Assembly: GCA_014237955.1 (NCBI GenBank)
Contig: JABABY010000114.1
Location: 1 to 6,691, forward strand
Length of the DNA: 6,691 nt
Direction: 5' to 3'
Source: Planctomycetota bacterium
GTDB lineage: Bacteria > Planctomycetota > Planctomycetia > Pirellulales > UBA7805
Part shown: positions 1 through 6,635 of the stretch, piece by piece
Layout: each line of letters starts with the position of its first letter
Numbering within the stretch: the first letter of the stretch is position 1
Notes under the pieces: model-generated
Seen by the model: only the letters and a program-made list of their open reading frames with translations
Database searches by the model: none
Told to the model about the DNA's origin: nothing
Position numbers and translations under genes: made by a program

Positions 1-181
1 AAATGGCAAAGTTACAAGAACACATAATTTACAGATATAAGATTCAGACTTTCCAATTTAACATAAAATCACTCCGGGATCTCCAAAAGAGGTTTCATGA
101 TGAAGCTGATCTATCATAAAATTGCAGAGGGACGGATACTACGGACGACCACCGGGTAACTAGGATCGTGGGAAACACCTT
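1..181. other. AT-rich left edge, no supported gene
   Basis: This stretch lies just beyond the stop of the minus-strand pseudouridine synthase gene. The first 120 bases are AT-rich compared with the neighbouring genes. One plus-strand frame is open from base 3 to a TAA at 117-119, about 38 codons. It uses codons such as ATA, AGA and AGG and resembles no family I know, so I do not call it a gene. I looked for a terminator hairpin for the minus-strand unit after its stop and found no convincing stem with a T-run. No tRNA cloverleaf is visible. Confidence 0.5.
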
Positions 182-1171
182 TTATGAGTGTCTTCCAGCA
201 TGTAGTATCTCGATCGTTTTGGAGAAATCTTCCGCAAGGGGCGCTTCAAGTGTCATTGGCTCACCACTCATGGGGTGCTCAAAGGCAATGCGTCTGGCAT
301 GAAGTGCCTGGCGATCCAAAACAATCTCTTTTTGCTCGGCACATCCAGTCAATTCCCCACGCAGCAGTTGTGCACGACCACCATAGAGACGATCGCAAAG
401 AACCGGATGTCCTATTTGAGCTAAGTGGATTCGGATCTGGTGGGTACGACCTGTTTTTGGAAAAGCATGCACGAGCGAAAATCGGTCGAACCTTTCAGCG
501 ACTTTATAAAATGTCACCGCCTCTTTGGCCGTGGACAGGTCCCGACGAACGGCCATTTTCTCCCGCTGGTGTGGATGGGGCCCGATAGGCGCCGAGAAGC
601 GGTCCTCGTCACGATCAGGAGTTCCAAGAACGATTGACCAATATTCTTTTTCGACAGTACGCTGTTCAAATTGTAATGCGAGCTTCTGGTGTGCAATGTT
701 GTTCTTGGCAATAACAATGATACCGCTGGTATCCCGGTCAAGCCGATGAACAATTCCTGGTCTCGCAGAACCGCCCACAGAACTTAAAGAGTTAAAATGA
801 AAGGCCAGGGCACTGGTAAGGGTCCCGGACCAATGGCCTTTCGCCGGATGCACTACCATCCCGGCCGGTTTATTGACCGCTGCCAAAAATTCATCTTCGT
901 AGATAATCTCAAGCGGTATTTCCTCGGGTACCGGTCGCTCGGGCGGTTCTACCGGCGGATTAAGCGTAATTTGTTGCCCCTCGTGCAATCGATAGGCAAC
1001 TTTTGTTCTCTTACCATCGACCATGACATTGTGAGAGACGATTTGCTGTCGCAAAAAAGTCCTGCTGAAATCGGGAAGGCGAGCTGCCAAAAAGATATCC
1101 AAGCGGACACCTGCGTCCTGAGCGTCAACCCGCCAGGTGAGCAGTTCATCACGAAAAGATGAATCCGACAA
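182..1171 (-). CDS. rluD: RluA-family (RluD-type) large-subunit rRNA pseudouridine synthase
   Basis: The product converts uridine to pseudouridine in 23S rRNA; RluD of E. coli acts on helix 69 during late 50S assembly. Numbered from a TTG at 1171 (329 residues; E. coli RluD has 326), an S4-type RNA-binding domain covers about residues 22-75 (RLDIFLA, then PDFSRTFLRQQI). The catalytic domain follows, with NKPAGMVVHP near 100-109, the catalytic motif HRLDRDTSG at 142-150 (the aspartate of HRLD, D145, should be the nucleophile), and KTGRTHQIRIH at 239-249. All family motifs are intact. The start is uncertain: the frame is open back to a TTG at 1207, with a GTG at 1201 and a TTG at 1192. I chose 1171 because an AGGTGGGGG purine run precedes it and the length fits the family. 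The gene follows the TPR gene closely on the same strand and is probably co-transcribed. Assignment to RluD rather than RluC or another paralogue is provisional. Confidence 0.93.
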   Translation of the reverse strand: MSDSSFRDELLTWRVDAQDAGVRLDIFLAARLPDFSRTFLRQQIVSHNVMVDGKRTKVAYRLHEGQQITLNPPVEPPERPVPEEIPLEIIYEDEFLAAVNKPAGMVVHPAKGHWSGTLTSALAFHFNSLSSVGGSARPGIVHRLDRDTSGIIVIAKNNIAHQKLALQFEQRTVEKEYWSIVLGTPDRDEDRFSAPIGPHPHQREKMAVRRDLSTAKEAVTFYKVAERFDRFSLVHAFPKTGRTHQIRIHLAQIGHPVLCDRLYGGRAQLLRGELTGCAEQKEIVLDRQALHARRIAFEHPMSGEPMTLEAPLAEDFSKTIEILHAGRHS

Positions 1172-1178
1172 GGCAGTA

Positions 1179-1187
1179 CCCCCACCT
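1179..1187 (-). promoter_or_regulatory. Candidate ribosome binding site of the pseudouridine synthase
   Basis: On the minus strand this reads AGGTGGGGG and sits 7 bases upstream of the TTG at 1171. AGGTG matches the downstream half of the Shine-Dalgarno consensus, though counted from that core the spacing is about 11 bases, which is long. None of the alternative starts at 1207, 1201 or 1192 has as good a purine run in front of it. It is the main reason for choosing the 1171 start, but it is only moderate evidence. Confidence 0.4.
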
Positions 1188-1215
1188 GACAAAGGGCCCA
1201 CGCCCAAAAGGATCG

Positions 1216-2145
1216 CTACGGCTTCGGTGTGCTGGGATTGGGTGCTGGAGTATCCCCACCCGCTGGTTTGTCCTCTTTTTCGATCGGCTCAGCATCGTCA
1301 TCCCCTTCCGAATCGCTCTTCTTTGTATCGCCCGCTGGCGAATCGGCGGCGACTCCGTCGGAGGAAGCAGCACTGGCGGCATCCTCGAGGCCATCTCCAT
1401 CAAGCGCATCCCCAAAAGCCTTCTCCTTTGCCTCTCTGGGGGGTTCATCCTCCTGAAGATTGAAATCGATTCCCGGGTAACGGCCCGCATCTGCTTTTGG
1501 TTTCTCGCGCGGCTTATATTGGGTAATTTGCTCGTAAAAAACATGGGTTTCTTTTCGATCCAGATCGCGAACTCGCGACTGTGCCTCTACAGCAAAGGTC
1601 CCCACAACTTTGGAGTAGGCTTCTTTGGCCTGTTCGAGCTTCATCTGCCATTCGAGACTCTTTCCCAAAGAATACAACGCCCGATTTTTTAGCTCGGGCC
1701 GAGAAACGATGCCTACCACTGCCCGGTATTGTTGGGTCGCGTTTTTAAAAGACTCGTTCGCAACACTCTTATTTGATAGATATTTTCTCTGGCCATCCAT
1801 GAGAGACAAATCGCCGAGAGTCAACCGCGCATACGCCGCAAGCAAACTACCTTCATGTGTCCTGGCGACATCCTCTAATTCGTGGATCGCATTATTGAGA
1901 GCGAGCGGCTCATCCGTACTAATCGCATTGAAGCCTGAGCCGGTTGCGTTCTCAAAACGACCCCACCCATCCGCGGCCGCTGAGGCGAGTCGATTTTCAC
2001 GAATCGCCAATAAGGCCATGATTGCCACCAGGACCAAAGTCCCACCGAGCAACCACGTTGCATTAGACTGCAGCCATACGATTTTTTTGCTGATCCAGTC
2101 TGCAAGGACATTGGTCTGCAAATCATGACGGCGTTTCGATTTCAT
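1216..2145 (-). CDS. Membrane-anchored TPR protein, YfgM-like, with acidic low-complexity tail
   Basis: This is a predicted 309-residue single-pass inner-membrane protein. Basic and polar residues at 1-29 precede one hydrophobic segment at about 30-48 (WLLGGTLVLVAIMALLAI). A helical region with TPR-like signatures follows: LLAAYARLTLGDLSL near 101-115, and KNRALYSLGKSLE...AKEAYSKVV near 153-181. The order resembles YfgM (TPR_21 type; about 206 residues in E. coli), a partner of the SecYEG translocon and periplasmic chaperones. That role is inferred from architecture only. Residues from about 212 to the end are unlike YfgM: rich in Asp, Glu, Ala, Pro and Lys and probably disordered. The frame is open up to 2400, but I chose the ATG at 2145 because an AGAGG site and a strong promoter lie directly upstream, and because the extra 85 residues look non-coding and would place the membrane segment far inside. 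It is the first gene of a unit with the pseudouridine synthase. Confidence 0.82.
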   Translation of the reverse strand: MKSKRRHDLQTNVLADWISKKIVWLQSNATWLLGGTLVLVAIMALLAIRENRLASAAADGWGRFENATGSGFNAISTDEPLALNNAIHELEDVARTHEGSLLAAYARLTLGDLSLMDGQRKYLSNKSVANESFKNATQQYRAVVGIVSRPELKNRALYSLGKSLEWQMKLEQAKEAYSKVVGTFAVEAQSRVRDLDRKETHVFYEQITQYKPREKPKADAGRYPGIDFNLQEDEPPREAKEKAFGDALDGDGLEDAASAASSDGVAADSPAGDTKKSDSEGDDDAEPIEKEDKPAGGDTPAPNPSTPKP

Positions 2146-2152
2146 CAATAAA

Positions 2153-2157
2153 CCTCT
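2153..2157 (-). promoter_or_regulatory. Ribosome binding site of the TPR gene
   Basis: The minus strand reads AGAGG, then 7 bases, then the ATG at 2145. This is a normal Shine-Dalgarno core at normal spacing. It decides the start of the TPR gene against the longer open frame reaching 2400. Confidence 0.6.
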
Positions 2158-2192
2158 GAAAGGAATAGATTCAAAATAAGCTTCTGGCAACG

Positions 2193-2222
2193 AGTATAGC
2201 GCCGCTGAGGAAAACAGGTCAA
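2193..2222 (-). promoter_or_regulatory. Sigma70-like promoter for the TPR/pseudouridine synthase unit
   Basis: On the minus strand a -35 box TTGACC (2217-2222, five of six consensus bases) is separated by 18 bases from a -10 box TATACT (2193-2198, five of six). Transcription would start near 2186 and give a leader of about 40 bases before the ATG at 2145, with the AGAGG site inside it. It lies in the 201-base gap between the divergent TPR and helicase genes. No equally good promoter was found for the plus-strand helicase in that gap. The call is by eye from the consensus; no transcription data are available. Confidence 0.6.
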
Positions 2223-2346
2223 GTCCGCGAGTCTCCTTGGCGTCTTCCGTGGGTTGGGTGCTATCTGTCTCGAATATGCCGAAAAGAGACTCTGTCTCCC
2301 CGGTCCTCTCCCCGCAGAGCCCGACAGACGTTAAAGTATTTTCCGC

Positions 2347-4443
2347 ATGGTTTTTCTGCCAAAAACCAATTGCTTTGGTCTGCCATACAATACTTGCCAA
2401 CGAACGCAGTCAAATAACGCCCCTTTGCGACCGGAACTACTGTTGCCACAAAAACCCCCTCTCAAAGGACTGAATCCCGCGCAGCGCGAAGCAGTCGATA
2501 CCCTTACGGGACCACTCCTGGTACTCGCGGGCGCCGGCTCCGGGAAAACGCGCGTTGTCACCTATCGGATTATCCAACTCATCCGTAACCGTGTGCCAGC
2601 TGATCGCATTTTAGCAGTCACCTTCACGAATAAGGCCGCAAAGGAAATGATGCAACGGGCAGGCCAGCTGTTGGATCGCCGCCAAAAGAAAAAACCAGAA
2701 ATATCGACCTTTCACTCCCTCTGTGTTCGCATTCTCCGTCGTCACATCCAACACCTTGGATATTCACAACAATTTTCAATCTACGACCGGGGAGACCAAG
2801 AGACCACGGCTCGCACGGTCCTCCGCGAGTTGAAAACACCAAACCAGAAACTTAAACCAGCAGACCTACTTTATCTCATCGGGCGTTGGAAAAACCATTC
2901 AGCAACCTACGAGCAGGCACAACGCAACGCAGAATCCGACAGAGAACATTTAGCAGCGGTCGCTTACGAGCGTTATCAGAATGCACTCCGAGCGAGTGGG
3001 GCTGTCGATTTCGATGATCTTCTCCTGTTGACCGAGCAGCTTCTGGAGCAATTTAAAGATGTCCATCGCGCTGAAGCGGGACGTTTCGACCAGATTCTTA
3101 TCGACGAGTATCAGGACACCAATGGCAGCCAATACCGAATTGTGAAATCCCTCGCGGGCGGACACCGCAACCTTTGTGTTGTCGGCGATGATGACCAATC
3201 AATCTACGGATGGCGTGGTGCCGAGGTCCAACATATTCTGCGATTCAAACTCGACTGGCCTGATGCCAAGGTCGTTCGTTTAGAAACCAATTATCGAAGT
3301 CGACCTGAGATTTTGGCAATGGCAAACCGTCTCATTGTTTTTAATCAGAAAAGACACGACAAGCAACTTCGTCCGGTCCGCCCAACGGGCAGCCCCCCAA
3401 AAATTCTCCAGCTGCAAGACGAAACGGAAGAAGCTCGCACCGTCATTAAGGATATCAGCCATATCCTCGAGACCTCAGCAACCCAACCGAGACATATTGC
3501 TATTCTGTTTCGCACCAACGAACAGCCCCGTAGTTTTGAAACGGAATTGCGCCGCATCCGATTACCGTATGTCCTTGTTGGCAGCATGTCGTTTTATGAC
3601 CGTAGAGAAGTCCGTGACTTGATGGCATATTTCAAGGTCATTGCTTCACCGCAAGACGAAGCCTCGTTACTTAGAATCCTCAATATGCCAGCACGAGGCA
3701 TCAGCAACACAGCTCGGCAATCGCTGATTGAAGCAGCAACCGAGGCTGGCAAACCAGCTTTTGATTTACTTGCAACAGCACCTGATATCGAAGGAATCTC
3801 GCCCAAGGCAGCGGTAGCCATGCAGAAGTTTGAAAAAATGATCACGGACTACGCACAGCGATTCTCGCGAAACCAAGCTCTCGTCGATACTGCAAATCGA
3901 TTACTCCATGATATTGGTTACCTCGACGAACTCAAAAGTCGTTATCCAGAACCGCTAGAATGCGACGCGAGAACCTCCTCTGTCGAACAGTTCATTAGTG
4001 CATTGGGCAGCTATCAACAAGAAAGTCGCAATGGCACCCTTCAGGGGTTTATTGATGCTACGCTTCTCGACAATCGTGAGGCAGATGCTGAGCAGGATCG
4101 CAACGCTATCATGCTGATGACGCTGCACGCAGCGAAAGGGCTGGAGTTTCCACATGTCTATATGGCCGGCATGGAGGAAGGACTCCTCCCCCACCATCGA
4201 TCGCTGGCAGAGGCTGACGGCTCGGCCATTGATGAAGAACGGCGACTCTGCTACGTAGGCGTCACGCGGGCCCAGGACCAACTTACGCTCAGCATGTGCC
4301 TAAGCCGCAGGAAATGGGGCAAACAACGAGATACCATTCCAAGTCGGTTCCTCTACGAACTCACAGGAAAGGCAGACCACCCCAACGCACGCATCGCGCG
4401 CGAAGGTGGGCCACCAAAGCGGAAGCGGGCCAGAACGCGCTAA
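2347..4443 (+). CDS. UvrD/PcrA/Rep-type superfamily 1A ATP-dependent DNA helicase
   Basis: This is an ATP-driven 3'-to-5' DNA helicase/translocase of the repair and replication-restart family. From the ATG at 2347 it has 698 residues, and all core motifs are present in order: Q motif LNPAQREAV (42-50), Walker A GAGSGKT (62-68), motif Ia FTNKAA (93-98), Ib STFHS (120-124), Walker B DEYQDT (253-258), III GDDDQSIYGWRGA (280-292), IV ETNYRS (313-318), V TLHAAKGLEF (592-601) and VI EERRLCYVGVTRA (630-642). No catalytic residue is missing. After motif VI the protein runs through SRFLYEL into a short Lys/Arg-rich tail (PKRKRARTR). The C-terminal Tudor-like domain of UvrD and PcrA is absent, so the overall form is closer to Rep. 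The start is uncertain: there is no Shine-Dalgarno sequence before 2347, and about 40 residues precede the Q motif. In-frame TTG codons at 2425 and 2443 would give a more usual N-terminus (2443 leaves 9 residues before LNPAQ). UvrD, PcrA and Rep cannot be told apart here, so no symbol is given. Confidence 0.95.
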   Translation: MVFLPKTNCFGLPYNTCQRTQSNNAPLRPELLLPQKPPLKGLNPAQREAVDTLTGPLLVLAGAGSGKTRVVTYRIIQLIRNRVPADRILAVTFTNKAAKEMMQRAGQLLDRRQKKKPEISTFHSLCVRILRRHIQHLGYSQQFSIYDRGDQETTARTVLRELKTPNQKLKPADLLYLIGRWKNHSATYEQAQRNAESDREHLAAVAYERYQNALRASGAVDFDDLLLLTEQLLEQFKDVHRAEAGRFDQILIDEYQDTNGSQYRIVKSLAGGHRNLCVVGDDDQSIYGWRGAEVQHILRFKLDWPDAKVVRLETNYRSRPEILAMANRLIVFNQKRHDKQLRPVRPTGSPPKILQLQDETEEARTVIKDISHILETSATQPRHIAILFRTNEQPRSFETELRRIRLPYVLVGSMSFYDRREVRDLMAYFKVIASPQDEASLLRILNMPARGISNTARQSLIEAATEAGKPAFDLLATAPDIEGISPKAAVAMQKFEKMITDYAQRFSRNQALVDTANRLLHDIGYLDELKSRYPEPLECDARTSSVEQFISALGSYQQESRNGTLQGFIDATLLDNREADAEQDRNAIMLMTLHAAKGLEFPHVYMAGMEEGLLPHHRSLAEADGSAIDEERRLCYVGVTRAQDQLTLSMCLSRRKWGKQRDTIPSRFLYELTGKADHPNARIAREGGPPKRKRARTR

Positions 4444-4458
4444 AAACACCTATCCGCA

Positions 4459-4484
4459 CCAGATTGCCCAGTAGCAGGCTCTGG
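4459..4484 (+). terminator. Possible terminator hairpin after the helicase gene
   Basis: CCAGA (4459-4463) pairs with TCTGG (4480-4484). After a two-base TT bulge, GCC (4466-4468) pairs with GGC (4477-4479), closing an 8-base loop. It starts 16 bases after the helicase stop. No T-run follows directly; the nearest (TTTTT at 4501-4505) is 16 bases away, so it does not fit a classical intrinsic terminator well. It is suggested mainly by position. Confidence 0.25.
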
Positions 4485-4554
4485 AAACATCTATTTCGGG
4501 TTTTTCGAGTTCCCGTCGAGTGAGGAACCCTGCCGGAAAACCAACCGCACTAGC

Positions 4555-4579
4555 ATTGCCAGCTGTTCGTTCTGGCAAT
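4555..4579. repeat. Perfect 8-base inverted repeat (hairpin)
   Basis: ATTGCCAG (4555-4562) and CTGGCAAT (4572-4579) are perfect reverse complements around a 9-base spacer (CTGTTCGTT). It lies midway in the gap between the helicase and the efflux gene. It could form an RNA hairpin that helps end helicase transcription, or be a dyad operator for a regulator of the efflux gene. No T-run follows, so I do not call it a terminator. The right arm's TGGCAATC occurs again directly repeated at 4677-4684. Confidence 0.4.
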
Positions 4580-4763
4580 CTTTGCGGATTAGGAACTTTG
4601 CTCAAAGTTAAATGGTTATGCGGCCGATAATTGCGATATCGAATGCCATCCATGCAGTGGCCTAAAGACATTGCTTGGCAATCGTTATGGGGGGAGGTCA
4701 ACACTTTTTGACGTTCTGAAGAACGGCAGAAGTTGTTGGTCTTTCGATGTTTAAAAACAACGT

Positions 4764-6635
4764 ATGTCCCCCATGGACCAAAACTCTCCCATGAGTCCAA
4801 CGCTCCACAAGATTGGTCTCACGCTCTGCCTCGCGTTGGTCGCGGGCACGGGCTGCCAACCGACTCAGCCTTTCTATTTTGGCGAGGATGGGGATCTCTC
4901 TCACTATGTGGGGGTTGCTACTGAAATCGACTATCCGGCAGTCAGTGAGCCGACCCTGTCCGATGCCCAGTATGCCAATGCACCACTAACACTAGAGAAC
5001 GCAAATTTTGAGGAATTTTGGGAAATTTCTCTCGCGGATGCAATCAAAATAACTCTCGCTAACAGTAAAGTTCTCAGGAGTCTTGGCGGGCGAATCGACA
5101 CCATGTCGGGCATTTCACAGCCGTCTGAAGCACTGCTTGCCAATCCGGATGCTTTACAGACGATTTACAATCCAGCCATTCAAGAATCCGCTCCCGGCTA
5201 TATCAACGGTCTCATGACCGGCCCGGAAGCCGCCCTCTCTGCGTTCGATGCGACCTTCAGCAGCAGTCTTTTCTGGGAAAGTTTTGAGGATCCCATCAAT
5301 GTAAATCCGGCGGAAGCCATTGTCTTGGAACTCGCAAGAGTCAACGTACAGGATATCGTCACTTTTCAAAGTCAAATCCAAAAGACGAATGTTGCCGGTG
5401 GTACTTCAACGATCAGTACGACGACAACTTTTGATGACAATAACAATCCACGCGTTCTCTATGGCAGTTCATACCGGACGGATATCAAAGGTGAATTTCG
5501 CCAACCGCTGCTGCAGGGGATGGGTGCCGAGTATAACCGCATTGCAGGACCGTTTAGCAACATCGCGGGAATCGGTACGCGGATGTTTGACGGTGTTTTG
5601 ATTGCTCGCATTCAGACTGACCGTGCAATCACCGAATTTGAGGCCGGCGTCCGTAATCTAGTGGCCGATGTGGAAAATACATATTGGGAACTGTATTACG
5701 CCTACCGAAATCTTGAGGCTCGAAAAGTTGGGCTGACAAGTTCTCTTAGAACATGGCAAACTGTTCAGGCAATCACGCGGGCAGGTTCCATTGGTGGCGG
5801 CAAAGAAAGAGAGGCTCTGGCACGTGAACAGTATTTTTCGTTCAGGGCACAGACCGAGCAGGCCAAGTCAGATGTATTTGCCGCGGAGAACCGACTCCGG
5901 TTCTTGATGGGGATTGCTGCGACCGATGGCCGGTTGATTCGGCCGTCGGATGACCCGACTATGGCTAAAGTAACCTTTGATTGGGGCAATATTCTCAGCG
6001 AATCGCTTGCTCGAAACGTCGAACTGAGAAAGCAGCAATGGCGGATTAAACAACGAGAGCTGGAAGTGATTGCTGCCAAAAATCACCTCTTACCACGACT
6101 CGATATGGTAGGAAGTTATCGCTGGCTCGGTTTCGGCCACGACTTGCTCGGTGACAATGGACCAGGACCGTATCCGTCTGCATGGAACATTCTTTTTGGA
6201 GGCGATTTTGGTGAATCGCAACTCGGCGTAGAAATGGCCATGAACATTGGCTTTCGGGCCGAACTATCCGCCGTGCGGAACGCACAATTGCTTCTGACAC
6301 GCTCAAAGGCTGTTCTCAAAGAACAAGAATTGGAACTCTCTCACTTATTGGCAGATTCCGTGAGACAACTTGCTCGCCATTATCGACTGATTGAAACCAA
6401 TTTTAATCGGCGAGTCGCAGCACAGGCACAGGTCGATACGTTCCAGGCGAAAATCGATGTCGGGTTTGGACGCAACATCGAACAGTTGGATTTACTTTTG
6501 GAAGCTCAACGTCGTCTGGCAGAAGCAGAAGCTGAGTATTACCGTTCTCTAGTGGATTACAATAAAGCGATCATTCAAATCCAATTCCATAAGTTATGGA
6601 TGCAACAAATGCTAATGCCAAACCTATACCAGTAA
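4764..6635 (+). CDS. TolC-family outer-membrane efflux protein, probable lipoprotein
   Basis: This is a predicted trimeric outer-membrane channel that works with an adaptor and an inner-membrane pump in efflux or type I secretion. It has 623 residues from the ATG at 4764, against about 490 for E. coli TolC. In-frame ATGs at 4773 and 4791 are also possible; 4791 gives a compact signal peptide (MSPTLHKIG, then LTLCLALVAGTGC). The hydrophobic stretch at 18-30 ends in GTGC with Cys31, an imperfect lipobox. A linker of about 55 residues precedes the first outer-membrane-efflux repeat (about 88-385), with SLADAIKITLANS at 89-101, strand-like segments such as FDATFSSSLFWES (161-173), the family-typical FRQPLLQGMG (245-254), and long helices to about 385. 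The second repeat covers about 405-610, with NIEQLDLLLEAQRRLAEAEA (571-590) and SLVDYNKAI (595-603). No Shine-Dalgarno site precedes any candidate start. Its substrate cannot be deduced. A further open frame overlaps its 3' end, suggesting an operon. Confidence 0.9.
   Translation: MSPMDQNSPMSPTLHKIGLTLCLALVAGTGCQPTQPFYFGEDGDLSHYVGVATEIDYPAVSEPTLSDAQYANAPLTLENANFEEFWEISLADAIKITLANSKVLRSLGGRIDTMSGISQPSEALLANPDALQTIYNPAIQESAPGYINGLMTGPEAALSAFDATFSSSLFWESFEDPINVNPAEAIVLELARVNVQDIVTFQSQIQKTNVAGGTSTISTTTTFDDNNNPRVLYGSSYRTDIKGEFRQPLLQGMGAEYNRIAGPFSNIAGIGTRMFDGVLIARIQTDRAITEFEAGVRNLVADVENTYWELYYAYRNLEARKVGLTSSLRTWQTVQAITRAGSIGGGKEREALAREQYFSFRAQTEQAKSDVFAAENRLRFLMGIAATDGRLIRPSDDPTMAKVTFDWGNILSESLARNVELRKQQWRIKQRELEVIAAKNHLLPRLDMVGSYRWLGFGHDLLGDNGPGPYPSAWNILFGGDFGESQLGVEMAMNIGFRAELSAVRNAQLLLTRSKAVLKEQELELSHLLADSVRQLARHYRLIETNFNRRVAAQAQVDTFQAKIDVGFGRNIEQLDLLLEAQRRLAEAEAEYYRSLVDYNKAIIQIQFHKLWMQQMLMPNLYQ

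Larger units (their letters stand above)
4444..4763. other. 320-base gap between the helicase and efflux genes
   Basis: No gene is called here. It contains two candidate hairpins near its left half (listed separately), an 8-base palindrome CGATATCG near 4640, and a purine run GGGGGGAGGT at 4689-4698. The purine run resembles a ribosome binding site, but the frame after it (TTG at 4708) stops after three codons. A TTGACG at 4708-4713 resembles a -35 box, but no acceptable -10 box follows at 16-18 bases. A minus-strand frame is open from 4800 to 4450, but its product resembles nothing I know and it overlaps the start of the efflux gene. The promoter of the efflux gene should lie here, but I could not identify it. 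Confidence 0.5.

Noticed and set aside
797..1162. Plus-strand open frame opposite the pseudouridine synthase
   Set aside because: It is antisense to the conserved S4 and catalytic coding region, whose motifs are unmistakable on the minus strand.
1159..1692. Plus-strand open frame of 177 codons opposite the TPR gene tail
   Set aside because: It is antisense to a repetitive acidic coding region, where low-complexity codons keep the opposite frames open; its product is not protein-like.
1625..2128. Plus-strand open frame of 167 codons opposite the TPR domain
   Set aside because: It lies entirely antisense to the well-supported TPR gene, and the translated product shows no domain.
2146..2400. 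Extension of the TPR gene by 85 codons to an ATG-like start at 2400
   Set aside because: The extension would contain the promoter and the ribosome binding site, shows no conserved-looking domain, and would bury the membrane segment deep inside the protein. The ATG at 2145 with AGAGG upstream is better.
4689..4713. Purine run GGGGGGAGGT followed by a TTG at 4708, as a leader peptide
   Set aside because: The frame reads TTG ACG TTC and then stops at TGA, too short to be meaningful. The same TTGACG resembles a -35 box but has no acceptable -10 partner.
4450..4800. Minus-strand open frame of 116 codons between the helicase and efflux genes
   Set aside because: The product has no recognisable domain or sensible composition, the frame overlaps the efflux start, and no ribosome binding site or promoter was seen.
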